Below are positions 9,646 to 19,503 of a stretch of DNA of 64,000 bases, in pieces (within the stretch, counting starts at the first letter, position 1; each line of letters opens with the position of its first letter). The position numbers and the translations under genes were made by a program. This stretch comes from Algibacter miyuki (GTDB lineage Bacteria > Bacteroidota > Bacteroidia > Flavobacteriales > Flavobacteriaceae): the NCBI RefSeq assembly GCF_030409805.1, contig NZ_JAUFQP010000010.1, forward strand, positions 811,001-875,000. The letters run 5' to 3'. The notes under the pieces were generated by a model. It was not told the DNA's origin. It did no database searches and saw only the letters and a list, made by a program, of their open reading frames with translations.

Positions 9646-11799
9646 CTATTTTTTTACTCTATTAACCGCAGCTACTTTACCTATAAGAAAACCATTTAAA
9701 TCTTCCAATACATTTAAAGCTTCTTCAACATAAACATCTTGACTTAAATTTTCGTGCCAACGTGTACGTTTTTCTTCTAAATCAGTGGTGTCTTTCGCGA
9801 AAAGCGCTTTCTCATAACTGGTAGAACTAAAAGTTAAGTTCGTTTTATAATCAGAAATGGCATCAAAACGCTTCGCCTCCTCTTCATTAGTATCTAATTC
9901 CGATTTATATTTCTTGAAATTTAAAGAAAATATCGTGTTATCAATTTTACTCTTTACCCACTTCGCGTTTTCGTCAATAAGTTTTAGCTGCTCGTTATTT
10001 TCCATACGCGCTTTACTTTTTGCTATTATTGCATTATAATCAAAATAGTCTGCCCAAGGCTTATAATTTGCTGCATCAATTTCATCGTAAGGCAATGGGT
10101 TGTCTTTGTCTTTTTCACCTACATCAATATAACTAAATCGACCTGGAACTTGCACGTCACTTTTAACGCCTTCTAACTGCACCGAACCTCCGTTGATTCT
10201 ATAATATTTTTTGGTAGTAAGTGCTAAGGCTCCTAAATCGTCTCCTGTATTATTTCTAAGCAAGCTATTCAAATTAATTACATTTTGAACCGTCCCTTTT
10301 CCATAAGTTTGTTTACTACCTATAATAACAGCACGTTTATAATCTTGCATTGCCGCTGCCATAATTTCGGAAGCAGATGCTGAAATTTCGTTTACTAAAA
10401 CCACTAAAGGTCCGTCCCAAACAATAGATTTATCGGTATCGGTTAAAACCTCCTTAGCTTGCCCGGTAGAGCGCACTTGTACCACCGGTCCATCTTCGAT
10501 AAAAAGCCCTGCCATATCTACCACAGTTGGCAGTGATCCTCCGCCATTATTACGTAAATCGAGCACAATACCTTCTACCCCTTCTTTTTTCAGACGAAGT
10601 ATTTCATCTTTTACATCTTTGGCTGCATTAATATTTTTATAATCCTGAAAATCGGCATAAAATGCAGGCAAATCAATAATACCAAAACGGCTACCGTCTT
10701 TTTCTACTACCGAAGATTTTGCATAAGTCTCTTCCAACTCCACAATATCTCTTGTAATTACAACATCCTTTATGGTACCATCAACACGCTTTATGGTTAA
10801 GGTTACTTTAGTTCCTTTTGGACCTTTTATATATTTTATGGCATCGTTAATTCGCATACCAACAATATCTACAGCAACTTCTTCATCTTCTTGTTTTACT
10901 TTCAAAATAACATCTTCAACTTCTAGCAGTTTGCTTCTCCAAGCCGGACCACCAGAAATTAGCTCAACGATTTTAATGTAATCCATTCGTTTTTGCAATC
11001 TCGCTCCAATCCCTTCTAGTTTTCCAGACATGCGTTGATCGAAACTTTCTTTTCCTCGAGGTGCTAAATAATATGTATGCGGATCAAACTCTTCTACAAT
11101 AGTGTTAACATAAACAGCAAACCAATCATCACGTTCTAAATCGTCAACATTATCATTAAAGTAAATATCTATAGATTTCAAAGTAGCCTCGCGAGCTTCC
11201 TTTTCAATTTCTTCTTCCGTTTTCATAACATACTCCGGATCTTTTTCCTTGGCACGTTTTTCAGTTTCATATATATCATCAAAATTAGTTAACGTAGAAA
11301 ACTTCAACTGTTTTCTCCAACGTTCTTTCATTTCTTTTTTATTCTTTGGATACTGAGATTGCTCATAATCGGTATCAAAATCTTCATCAACAGTATAATC
11401 GAAAGGTTTTGCTAAAATATCACGATATATCTCTTTAACTTCAACAATACGTTTTAAAACTCTCTCGTTTACTAAGTTGAAAAATGAAATATCAACAGAT
11501 TTTAACTGATCATCTAAGCTAGTTTCAAATTTTTGAAAATCTTTAAAATCCGAAGCATAAAAATAACGTTTTACCGGATCTACAATTTCTAAATAATCAG
11601 AAAATAGTTCTTTTGAAAACTCATCATCAAACGCAATAGGATCAAAATGTCCGCGCTCGATAACCATAGTAATAAGTTCAATTAATCTTTTATCTTTATC
11701 AGGGTTATCATATCCTTTCGAAGTAAAACTGCACGATGCAAAGGCTAACACCAACAACAAAGACAGCACTTTAAAATTCTTTTTCATAATATTCTTCAT
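9646..11799 (-). CDS. prc: carboxy-terminal processing (tail-specific) protease, S41 family lipoprotein
   Basis: Periplasmic serine protease of the Prc/Tsp family, which trims or degrades envelope proteins from their C-termini. The 717-residue protein has a lipoprotein signal (LAFASCS), a long helical N-terminal domain, a PDZ domain at about 260-350 and the S41 core. The Ser-Lys dyad is expected at Ser475 (in ISASASE) and Lys501 (in YGKGTVQ), followed by a DUF3340-type C-terminal domain. An alternative start lies four codons on (11787). The DppC-like permease follows after 13 bp. Confidence 0.94.
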   Translation of the reverse strand: MKNIMKKNFKVLSLLLVLAFASCSFTSKGYDNPDKDKRLIELITMVIERGHFDPIAFDDEFSKELFSDYLEIVDPVKRYFYASDFKDFQKFETSLDDQLKSVDISFFNLVNERVLKRIVEVKEIYRDILAKPFDYTVDEDFDTDYEQSQYPKNKKEMKERWRKQLKFSTLTNFDDIYETEKRAKEKDPEYVMKTEEEIEKEAREATLKSIDIYFNDNVDDLERDDWFAVYVNTIVEEFDPHTYYLAPRGKESFDQRMSGKLEGIGARLQKRMDYIKIVELISGGPAWRSKLLEVEDVILKVKQEDEEVAVDIVGMRINDAIKYIKGPKGTKVTLTIKRVDGTIKDVVITRDIVELEETYAKSSVVEKDGSRFGIIDLPAFYADFQDYKNINAAKDVKDEILRLKKEGVEGIVLDLRNNGGGSLPTVVDMAGLFIEDGPVVQVRSTGQAKEVLTDTDKSIVWDGPLVVLVNEISASASEIMAAAMQDYKRAVIIGSKQTYGKGTVQNVINLNSLLRNNTGDDLGALALTTKKYYRINGGSVQLEGVKSDVQVPGRFSYIDVGEKDKDNPLPYDEIDAANYKPWADYFDYNAIIAKSKARMENNEQLKLIDENAKWVKSKIDNTIFSLNFKKYKSELDTNEEEAKRFDAISDYKTNLTFSSTSYEKALFAKDTTDLEEKRTRWHENLSQDVYVEEALNVLEDLNGFLIGKVAAVNRVKK

Positions 11800-11961
11800 C
11801 TTCTATTTTTAAAAATTCCCTCGGAACTTTATATCATTCCACTAAAATAGAGAAAAAACTATGCCAATAATCCGTTTAGGTGATAATTTTTTGTTAAACA
11901 GAAGAAATAAGGGCTATACAAGGGAAATTATGTATTTTAGCACTGTTATTTAATGATACCC

Positions 11962-12735
11962 ATGACAGACAAACCACTTATACTGGTAACGAATGATGAC
12001 GGCATTACAGCTCCAGGAATTCGAACTTTAATTGAAGTTATGACCACCATTGGCGATGTTTTTGTGGTGGCACCCGACAGCCCACAAAGCGGTATGGGCC
12101 ACGCCATAACTTTAGACGCCATGCTTTATGCACAAAATGTAAACATAAACAGCGGACCACAACAGGAATTTAGCTGTTCTGGCACACCTGCCGATTGTGT
12201 AAAAATTGCCATTCGCGAGCTATTACCTAGAACACCAGATTTATGTGTTTCGGGCATAAACCACGGTTCGAATTCGGCTATCAACGTAATTTATTCTGGC
12301 ACCATGAGTGCGGCTATTGAAGCGGGGATTGAAGGTATTCCGGCCATTGGGTTTTCATTATTAGATTACAGTTGGGATGCAAATTTTGAAGCTTCAAAAA
12401 AGCACATCAAAACCATTGCTAAAAATGTATTAAAATCGGGATTGCCAAAAGGCATTGTTTTAAATGTAAACATCCCTAATGTTAAGTCTGAAACCATAAA
12501 AGGCATACGAATTTGCCGCCAAGCGAAGTCCAATTGGGTAGAATCTTTCGATAAACGCAAAAACCCACAAGGCAAAGATTATTATTGGCTTTCGGGAAAA
12601 TTCGTAAATTTAGATGGCGGAGAAGACACTGATGAATGGGCTTTAGAAAACAACTATATATCGGTAGTACCTGTGCAATTCGATTTAACAGCACACCAAT
12701 TTATTGCAGAATTAAATACTTGGAATTTAAAATAG
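11962..12735 (+). CDS. surE: 5'/3'-nucleotidase SurE
   Basis: Metal-dependent nucleoside monophosphatase of the stationary-phase survival family. The N-terminal NDDGITAPGI carries the metal-binding Asp pair, followed by GMGHAIT, the CSGTPADCVK loop and SGINHGSN, which complete the SurE active site. I start it at the ATG at 11962 (MTDKPLILVTNDDG); an ATG at 11953 would add three residues and cannot be excluded. The next gene begins directly after its stop codon. The order surE, small membrane protein, lpxB is one I recall from other Flavobacteriaceae. Confidence 0.95.
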   Translation: MTDKPLILVTNDDGITAPGIRTLIEVMTTIGDVFVVAPDSPQSGMGHAITLDAMLYAQNVNINSGPQQEFSCSGTPADCVKIAIRELLPRTPDLCVSGINHGSNSAINVIYSGTMSAAIEAGIEGIPAIGFSLLDYSWDANFEASKKHIKTIAKNVLKSGLPKGIVLNVNIPNVKSETIKGIRICRQAKSNWVESFDKRKNPQGKDYYWLSGKFVNLDGGEDTDEWALENNYISVVPVQFDLTAHQFIAELNTWNLK

Positions 12736-13017
12736 ATGAAAAAAAACATATTTATAGGCATGTTTATTGGACTAATTGCAAACGCGATTGGCTTAATTTT
12801 AACAGCTACATTAATAGGAAATGGGGATGATTTTAGCACCGTAATTAAAGCGGCTTCGGAAGAAGGATTTCTTGGAAAGCTCATTAGTTTAGGAGCTATT
12901 TTAAACCTCATCACATTTTTTATTTTCATTAAAAAGAAACAAGATTATCGTGCTAGAGGCGTATTATTAATTACCGTATTTATTGCCGTTTTCACTTTTG
13001 CATTTAAAATGTTTTAA
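12736..13017 (+). CDS. conserved small membrane protein
   Basis: A 93-residue protein with three predicted membrane helices (about 4-23, 46-62 and 72-90) separated by short polar loops, including a KKKQDYRARG loop. The ATG follows the surE stop codon with no gap, so translation is probably coupled. I do not recognise a family with a known function. Its place between surE and lpxB suggests an envelope role, but that is inference only. Confidence 0.8.
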   Translation: MKKNIFIGMFIGLIANAIGLILTATLIGNGDDFSTVIKAASEEGFLGKLISLGAILNLITFFIFIKKKQDYRARGVLLITVFIAVFTFAFKMF

Positions 13018-13050
13018 CCTATAAAATAAAGCATTTAAAACTCACAACTC

Positions 13051-14163
13051 ATGAAGTACTACATTATAGCAGGCGAAGCATCGGGCGATTTACACGGTTC
13101 GAACCTCATGAAAGCGCTACTGAAAGAGGACGCTCAAGCCGATATTAGGTTTTGGGGTGGCGATTTAATGCAGTCAGTTGGTGGCACATTGGTAACGCAC
13201 TATAAAGAACGTGCCTTTATGGGCTTTCTAGAAGTAATCTTGAACCTTAGAAAAATATCTAAATTCATTACGTTTTGCAAAGAAGATATTCAAGAGTTCC
13301 ATCCAGATGTGGTTATTTTTATTGATAATTCAGGCTTTAATTTACGTATAGCCAAATGGGCAAAAGCCGCTAATTTTAAAACACACTATTATATCTCGCC
13401 ACAAGTTTGGGCCTCGCGAGCAAGTCGAGTAGAAAAAATAAAACGCGATGTAGATGCCATGTATGTCATCTTGCCTTTTGTTGAAGAGTTTTATAAAAAA
13501 CACGATTATAAAGTCCATTTTGTTGGGCACCCGCTTATTGACGCTATTGCAAACCGTAAACAAGTTAGCGAAGCTCAATTTAGAGCAGCAGAACAACTGA
13601 ACGACAAACCTATTATCGCCTTACTACCAGGAAGTCGTAAACAGGAAATAACGAAAATGCTATCGGTGATGCTTAGTTTGGTGGACGATTTTAAGGAGTA
13701 TCAGTTTGTAATTGCAGGCGCACCAAGTCAAGAATATAGTTTTTACCAAACCTTTATTAAGGCCACCAACGTAAAATTTATAGACAATAAAACTTACGAT
13801 TTATTAAGTCTTTCCACAGCCGCTTTGGTAACATCTGGTACCGCTACTTTAGAAACCGCTTTATTTAAAGTACCTCAAGTGGTTTGCTATAAAGGCAGCA
13901 ATATTTCGTACCAAATAGCAAAACGCATCATTACTTTAAAATATATTTCTTTAGTGAATTTGGTTATGGATCGCGAGGTAGTTACAGAACTTATTCAAAA
14001 TGATTTCAATAAAAAACGCCTTAAAAAAGAATTAGAATACATTTTAAACGAAGAGCATCGTAAAAAACTATTTTTAGACTATTACGAATTAGAAAAAGCT
14101 TTAGGCGGAAAAGGCGCCAGCGAAAAGACGGCAAAATTAATTTATAAATCCATTCACGATTAA
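13051..14163 (+). CDS. lpxB: lipid-A-disaccharide synthase
   Basis: Glycosyltransferase (GT19) that condenses UDP-2,3-diacylglucosamine with lipid X to form the lipid A disaccharide at the inner membrane. The 370 residues start MKYYIIAGEASGDLHGS, the family's donor-site signature, followed by FIDNSGFN, YISPQVWA, VGHPLID, LLPGSRKQEI and TSGTATLE. Length and motifs are complete. It lies 33 bp after the small membrane protein and 8 bp before the NlpC/P60 lipoprotein gene, so surE through the lipoprotein likely form one operon. Confidence 0.97.
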   Translation: MKYYIIAGEASGDLHGSNLMKALLKEDAQADIRFWGGDLMQSVGGTLVTHYKERAFMGFLEVILNLRKISKFITFCKEDIQEFHPDVVIFIDNSGFNLRIAKWAKAANFKTHYYISPQVWASRASRVEKIKRDVDAMYVILPFVEEFYKKHDYKVHFVGHPLIDAIANRKQVSEAQFRAAEQLNDKPIIALLPGSRKQEITKMLSVMLSLVDDFKEYQFVIAGAPSQEYSFYQTFIKATNVKFIDNKTYDLLSLSTAALVTSGTATLETALFKVPQVVCYKGSNISYQIAKRIITLKYISLVNLVMDREVVTELIQNDFNKKRLKKELEYILNEEHRKKLFLDYYELEKALGGKGASEKTAKLIYKSIHD

Positions 14164-14171
14164 ATTTTTAG

Positions 14172-14765
14172 ATGAAAAAAATTGTTCTTATACTTATCCT
14201 CATCATTAGTTTCAGTAGTTGTAAATCTTCAAAACGTTCGAAACGAAAAACGAACTCATCTTCACAAATAATTACCAAACGATCGAAAGATTACCAGGTA
14301 AAACAAGCCGTTACTTATTCCGAAGAAAAAAAAGCAATCCCAAGAACAGCAGCAAATACACCTTCTAAAAAAGTATCTAGTTCGAAAGCCGATAATATTA
14401 TTGATTATGCTGAAGATTTTAAGGGCGTGCGCTATAAATGGGGCGGCACCACAAAAGACGGCATGGATTGTTCGGGCTTAATTTACGAATCGTTTAGAGC
14501 CTATGATGTTGTTTTACCGCGAGTGTCACGAGATATGGCAAAACGTGGAGAAAAAATCACTTTGAAAAATGTTAACAAAGGTGATTTACTTTTTTTCAAA
14601 ACAGGCAACCGTAGAAATTCCATCAATCATGTCGGACTCATTGTTGACATTGCCGATAACGATATTCAGTTTATTCATGCAACCAGTAGTAAAGGTGTGA
14701 TGACTTCTTGGCTTAACGAAAATTATTGGCTAAAGGCTTTTTATCAAGCACGCAGAATTCTTTAA
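14172..14765 (+). CDS. NlpC/P60 (C40) peptidoglycan endopeptidase, lipoprotein
   Basis: Outer-membrane or periplasmic lipoprotein of 197 residues: a lipobox ending in SFSSC (Cys17), a basic low-complexity linker (18-70), then a C40 domain with catalytic Cys100 (in MDCSGL), His153 (in NHVGLIV) and His169 (in FIHATS). This family cuts the gamma-D-glutamyl to mDAP bond in stem peptides, which agrees with the mDAP-type MurE in this window. It begins 8 bp after lpxB. Confidence 0.93.
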   Translation: MKKIVLILILIISFSSCKSSKRSKRKTNSSSQIITKRSKDYQVKQAVTYSEEKKAIPRTAANTPSKKVSSSKADNIIDYAEDFKGVRYKWGGTTKDGMDCSGLIYESFRAYDVVLPRVSRDMAKRGEKITLKNVNKGDLLFFKTGNRRNSINHVGLIVDIADNDIQFIHATSSKGVMTSWLNENYWLKAFYQARRIL

Positions 14766-14916
14766 ACTACTTCGCTGTAATATATTATAGGTCAATCAAA
14801 GACTGATTACATCAGTCATATTTCTCGCCTTTTCCACCCGAAATAACATAGCGTACTAAAAACCGTACCTCATATTTTTATCGGACATCAATAATATTTT
14901 ATATCTTACCTTGGTT

Positions 14917-16959
14917 ATGAAGTTACTCAATTTCACCATAATCAAACTCACTATTTGCCTCATTACCGGCATCTTAATTGGATGGTTTTTCACTACGCCC
15001 CTCAATATCTCACTATGGTTAACAGGTACTTCATTATTAAGCTTATTCATTACTTATAGCGTTGCCCGAAAACAATTCATCAGTACGGTTTGGTTTGGAT
15101 TAATTGCCTTTATCTCGATGATCTCTGTGGGAATTCTCACAACAAACATTCATAACGAAAAAAACTTTTCTAAGCATTTTACACATTATGTATTAGATGA
15201 AAAAGAAACCTTAGAAACTGTTACATTCCGCATTAGAGAAGTTTTAAAACCCAACAGATATTATGATAAATATGTTGTTGATATTTTACAGTTTGAAGAT
15301 AAACAAACGCAAGGAAAATCGCTTTTAAGTATTGAAAAAGATAGCACAAAAACACCTTTAAAAGTTGATGCCGTTTTTTCCACAAGAACCACTTTTGAAG
15401 ATTTAGGTTATCCGTTAAACCCTTATCAATTCGACTATAAAGCCTATTTAGAAAAAAAGCAGATTTATCATCAGTTACGTGTTAACATTTCTGAATTATT
15501 TCCTGTTTCATCAAAAATACACACAGCGTTTGGAGTTGCAGATGGTATTCGAAGTTTCATCAATTCTAAATTGAAAAAATATAATTTTCACCCTGATGAA
15601 TTAGCTGTGATAAATGCCTTATTTCTCGGGCAACGTCAAGATTTAAGTCAGGATATTTATAACGATTATAAAAATGCAGGTGCCATTCATATTTTAGCTA
15701 TTTCCGGACTGCACGTTGGTGTTATTTTGCTCATTTTAAGTTGGCTCTTAAAACCTATGGAAAGTCTGAAACACGGCAAAATACTTAAAACCATATTGCT
15801 CGTTATCCTATTATGGAGTTTTGCTGTTATCGCAGGACTTTCCGCCTCTGTAACGCGTGCTGTAACCATGTTTAGCATTGTAGCTATTGCCATGAATTTA
15901 AAACGGCCTACAAACATCTATAACACACTAGCGATTTCAATATTTATTATTTTATTGTTTAAACCCTTATACATTTTCGATGTTGGTTTTCAACTGAGCT
16001 ACATGGCTGTTTTTGCTATTGTGACTATAGACCCATTGCTTTTTAAGTTATGGCAACCCAAAAACAAAATACTTAAATTGTATTGGCACACGGCTACGGT
16101 TAGTATTGCTGCTCAATTAGGTATTGCTCCGCTTTTACTATTTTATTTTCATCAGTTTGCGGGGCTCTTTCTAGTATCGAACTTGATTATTATCCCTGTG
16201 TTAGTTTTCATTTTAGGTTATGGATTATTCGTTATTTTCATGGCGTCAATAAGCATATTACCACAATTTCTAGCAGATGCATTCAGTTGGATTATTAGTA
16301 AACTGAATGCTATTATCGCTCTAATATCAGATCAAACAAGTTTTATTTACAATGATATTCCGTTTAGTATTTGGCATGTTTTAGCGTTTTATCTTTTTAT
16401 TATTTCGATTGTTCAACTCATGAAAGCTTGGGATTTCAAAAACATAAAGTGGCTATTTTTAAGCATTGCAAGTATACAGTGTGTTTTTATCTATACCAAC
16501 TTCAACAAACCGTCAAACGAGTTTATTGTATTTCATAAAAGTAGATATAGCTTAATTGGAAATACCGCAAATAATAAGATTACTGTGGCTCATGACATGG
16601 ATTCTACGGCCTTTTTAGAATCTTCAATCGTAAAAAATTATACTGTTGGGAATTTTATTAATCACATAGAAGAAACCAAAATACAACCAGTTTACAGTTT
16701 AAACACAAAAACACTTTTAGTTGTAGATAGTCTAAATACGTATAATATTAAATTGTTTAAACCCGATTATGTTTTGCTTCGGCAATCGCCTCAAATAAAC
16801 TTGAATCGATTAATAGATTCCATTCAACCTAAATACATAATTGCTGATGGTAGCAACTACAAATCGTACGTGGAGCAATGGAAATCGGTATGTATAAAAA
16901 GAAAACTCCCTTTTCATAATACGAATGAAAAGGGAGCTTTTATAATTGAATATGAGTAA
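14917..16959 (+). CDS. comEC: ComEC/Rec2-family DNA-uptake channel protein
   Basis: Large inner-membrane protein (680 residues from the ATG at 14917; a TTG at 14911 would add two). It has an N-terminal DUF4131-like region with two or three helices and an OB-like soluble part (about 100-200), then the Competence domain starting near HILAISGLHVGVI, with about nine helices. The C-terminal soluble region (about 545-680) resembles the metallo-beta-lactamase domain in position, but no HxHxDH metal motif is visible. ComEC carries single-stranded DNA across the inner membrane during transformation; competence here is inferred, not shown. Confidence 0.9.
   Translation: MKLLNFTIIKLTICLITGILIGWFFTTPLNISLWLTGTSLLSLFITYSVARKQFISTVWFGLIAFISMISVGILTTNIHNEKNFSKHFTHYVLDEKETLETVTFRIREVLKPNRYYDKYVVDILQFEDKQTQGKSLLSIEKDSTKTPLKVDAVFSTRTTFEDLGYPLNPYQFDYKAYLEKKQIYHQLRVNISELFPVSSKIHTAFGVADGIRSFINSKLKKYNFHPDELAVINALFLGQRQDLSQDIYNDYKNAGAIHILAISGLHVGVILLILSWLLKPMESLKHGKILKTILLVILLWSFAVIAGLSASVTRAVTMFSIVAIAMNLKRPTNIYNTLAISIFIILLFKPLYIFDVGFQLSYMAVFAIVTIDPLLFKLWQPKNKILKLYWHTATVSIAAQLGIAPLLLFYFHQFAGLFLVSNLIIIPVLVFILGYGLFVIFMASISILPQFLADAFSWIISKLNAIIALISDQTSFIYNDIPFSIWHVLAFYLFIISIVQLMKAWDFKNIKWLFLSIASIQCVFIYTNFNKPSNEFIVFHKSRYSLIGNTANNKITVAHDMDSTAFLESSIVKNYTVGNFINHIEETKIQPVYSLNTKTLLVVDSLNTYNIKLFKPDYVLLRQSPQINLNRLIDSIQPKYIIADGSNYKSYVEQWKSVCIKRKLPFHNTNEKGAFIIEYE
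16906..16936. terminator. hairpin inside the 3' end of comEC, probable terminator
   Basis: Perfect 11-bp stem CTCCCTTTTCA (16906-16916) and TGAAAAGGGAG (16926-16936) around a 9-nt loop, flanked by A-rich and T-rich runs. It lies inside the last codons of comEC, and only 15 bp separate comEC from the convergent thioredoxin gene, so it is the only obvious terminator for either gene. Confidence 0.6.
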
Positions 16960-16974
16960 TATTAAAGGAATAAT

Positions 16975-17523
16975 CTATCCTTTAAACTCAGACACAAATG
17001 CGCTATAATAAGCATTAAATTCATCTTGAGTTTTAATATTTTTATGATCGTCGTTTTTAAACATTTTTAAATACAACTCTAATTGTGTTGGTGTTTGGTA
17101 TCCTCTAAGCGGTGTAATAACCTCAGCATTTTCATCTAAAAACACAACCGTTGGATAGGCACTTATTTTTAAATATCGTGCTAAATCGTGCGCTCCATTA
17201 CGTCTGTTTGCTAAAGCAGGATCGTAATTAGGATTAGTAAACGATTTTTCTTTATAATTTACCACCTCATTACCTTCGCCATTAAACTTTACAGCATAAT
17301 AATTTTCGTTAACATAATCGGCTACTTCTTTATTCTGAAAGGTGTTTTTATCTAACATTTTACATGGTCCGCACCATGTAGTGTAAACATCCATCATTAT
17401 TTTTTTTGGTGCTTTCTTTTGAAGTGAAATGGCCTCTTCTAAAGTAACCCATTTAATTTCTTGTGCCTGACTGTAAACTACTGTAAAAAGCATTAATAAA
17501 AACGCTATTGATATTTTTTTCAT
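16975..17523 (-). CDS. periplasmic thioredoxin-like protein
   Basis: Secreted thioredoxin-fold protein of 182 residues: signal peptide 1-20 ending in YSQAQ, then the CGPC active site (Cys51, Cys54) in VYTTWCGPCK and the cis-Pro region ISAYPTVVF. The C-terminal extension of about 50 residues is typical of the thioredoxin_7/DUF255-like group. It probably reduces or isomerises disulfides in the envelope. It converges with comEC and is separated from the POT transporter upstream by a terminator. Confidence 0.9.
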   Translation of the reverse strand: MKKISIAFLLMLFTVVYSQAQEIKWVTLEEAISLQKKAPKKIMMDVYTTWCGPCKMLDKNTFQNKEVADYVNENYYAVKFNGEGNEVVNYKEKSFTNPNYDPALANRRNGAHDLARYLKISAYPTVVFLDENAEVITPLRGYQTPTQLELYLKMFKNDDHKNIKTQDEFNAYYSAFVSEFKG

Positions 17524-17602
17524 TTGAACTATTTTTAATTATTCTGATAAGAAACACTACTTTCTTACCATACAAAGGTAGTAAAAGCTGTACCGAACTT
17601 AC

Positions 17603-17629
17603 AAAAAACGCCCCAAAAAGTGGAGCGTT
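17603..17629 (-). terminator. rho-independent terminator of the POT transporter
   Basis: On the minus strand, AACGCTCC pairs with GGGGCGTT (one G-T wobble) around a 7-nt loop, followed by a run of T. It lies about 27 bp after the stop of the transporter gene at 17656. Confidence 0.7.
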
Positions 17630-17655
17630 CTATATATTTTTAACATTTAATTTTA

Positions 17656-19440
17656 TTATCGAACGCCATGCATTAACCTTTTAAGTAATGGATTTAATAC
17701 TATTGAAAACAAGGCAAATACCGCCGGTACAATGGTAAATATTAAGAAGAAACTACTCAATGAGTATTCCGCAGTAATTTTATCAATCATCCCTCCCATG
17801 GTTCCTGCTGCTTTCTGCCCAATGGCGATGGCTAAATACCAAATACCGAACATAAAACCAATCATTCTACCTGGTACTAATTTACTTAAATACGACAAGC
17901 CTACCGGAGATATACACAGCTCTCCCATAGTGTGAAGCAGATAAGCTAATATTAAAAACACCATACTTACCGAAGCTGTTTTCGCGCCTTGAGGAATGCC
18001 CAAAGTACCGAAGACTAACACACCAAAACCTAAGCCTAAAAGTAACAAACCGATACCGTATTTCATGGCGGCACTTGGGTTGTATTTACTTTCCCACCAT
18101 CTTGAAAACAATGGCGCTAGGGTAATTATAAAAAATGAATTTAAAATACCAAACCAAGTTGCTGGTACTTCGGTAGTATCTTTACTGAATTCATTATTAA
18201 TTTTATAGTAAACAATATACCATAGAAACGCAAAAGACACAGCTAATACAATATTTGAATACGGTATTTTTGAGTATGTTTTTTTGAATAATAAAAATAA
18301 CACCCACGTAATGATAGCCAAAGGACCAACGGTTAAAATTAAGTCTACAATTTTAAAAATCATGGCCGAACTCCCCGTAAGAGCGCGCTCGGTATAATCT
18401 CTAGCAAACAACGTCATAGAACCTAAAGCCTGCTCGAAAGCAGCAAAGAAGATTACAGTAAATACAGCGAACACCGATACGGCAATAATTTTATCACGTA
18501 CAACACGTGAATATCTAGAAATACGCGTGGTAATTAAATACAAAAACAACACTAAAGCCGTTAACACTGTAACGCTAGAACCATCTAAACCTCCAATTTG
18601 GAAGTTCAAAATATTAATGTTTCCAATTTTTGAAAGTGGATCATTTATTAGATATAACAATCCGCCTAAAGCTGATAACACAATTAAAACCAAATCTACC
18701 GTTGTAAATGGGTTTTGTTTTTCAACATGCTCTGTGACATCATGCTCCTTCGGACTTCTTTCATTTATATTTTGAGCCAATTCAACTTCATGTACTTTGG
18801 ATGGTTTTTCTCCAATTTGACCGAAAAAATCTTTCGCCAGCCAAAATTGAATCAACCCTAAAAGCATAAAAATACCTGCTAACCCAAAACCGTAACTCCA
18901 GCCAATGTTTTCAGCTAAATAACCGCAAAGCATCATTCCGAAAAAAGCTCCAGCATTTACACCCATATAATAAATGGTATAAGCGCCATCTTTTTTAGAC
19001 TCCTTGCCTTTGTACATTTCAGAAATCATAGAAGTCATATTTGGTTTAAAAAAACCTGTTCCTATAATTAAAAGTGCTAAACCTAAATAAAGTGACATTG
19101 GTGTTTCAAAAACCATAGCCGCATGGCCAAGCATCATAAAGAAACAACCTATAATAACCGCCCATTTATAACCAGTAATTTTATCGGCAACCCATCCACC
19201 AACAATAGGCGTTAAATATAACATAGACCCATAAGTACCTATTAAAGCTAGGGCATGTTCTCTTGGCCATTCCCAACCTGCATTAGCACCAAGTAAAGGC
19301 GCTGTTAAAAACAAAACCAAAAGAATACGCATTCCATAAAAGGAAAAACGCTCCCACATTTCTGTAAAGAAAATGATAAATAACCCAGCCGGATGCCCGA
19401 TAACTTTATCTTTAAATAGATTTTCAATGTCTGTATTCAT
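17656..19440 (-). CDS. POT-family proton-coupled peptide transporter
   Basis: Inner-membrane symporter for di- and tripeptides (major facilitator superfamily, POT/PTR2). The 594 residues hold about 14 hydrophobic helices. The family signature is in helix 1 (EMWERFSFYGMR, the ExxERFxYY motif), with GTGFFKPN and a second-half GELCISPVGLS also present. A hydrophilic loop at about 215-250 lies between the two halves. The start is 63 bp after the stop of a second POT gene, with a hairpin between them. With the DPP-like peptidase upstream it forms a peptide-uptake set. Confidence 0.95.
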   Translation of the reverse strand: MNTDIENLFKDKVIGHPAGLFIIFFTEMWERFSFYGMRILLVLFLTAPLLGANAGWEWPREHALALIGTYGSMLYLTPIVGGWVADKITGYKWAVIIGCFFMMLGHAAMVFETPMSLYLGLALLIIGTGFFKPNMTSMISEMYKGKESKKDGAYTIYYMGVNAGAFFGMMLCGYLAENIGWSYGFGLAGIFMLLGLIQFWLAKDFFGQIGEKPSKVHEVELAQNINERSPKEHDVTEHVEKQNPFTTVDLVLIVLSALGGLLYLINDPLSKIGNINILNFQIGGLDGSSVTVLTALVLFLYLITTRISRYSRVVRDKIIAVSVFAVFTVIFFAAFEQALGSMTLFARDYTERALTGSSAMIFKIVDLILTVGPLAIITWVLFLLFKKTYSKIPYSNIVLAVSFAFLWYIVYYKINNEFSKDTTEVPATWFGILNSFFIITLAPLFSRWWESKYNPSAAMKYGIGLLLLGLGFGVLVFGTLGIPQGAKTASVSMVFLILAYLLHTMGELCISPVGLSYLSKLVPGRMIGFMFGIWYLAIAIGQKAAGTMGGMIDKITAEYSLSSFFLIFTIVPAVFALFSIVLNPLLKRLMHGVR

Positions 19441-19474
19441 AAAAGAATATTTAATTAAAGGTTTATAATGAAGA

Positions 19475-19495
19475 AAACCCTCAATGTGAGGGTTT
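19475..19495 (-). terminator. intercistronic hairpin between the two POT genes
   Basis: Perfect 9-bp stem AAACCCTCA (19475-19483) and TGAGGGTTT (19487-19495) with a 3-nt loop, followed on the minus strand by a T-rich run. It lies between the upstream POT gene (stop at 19504) and the start of the next at 19440, so it may partly terminate transcription and lower expression of the distal transporter. Confidence 0.6.
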
Positions 19496-19503
19496 GTTAA
19501 ATT

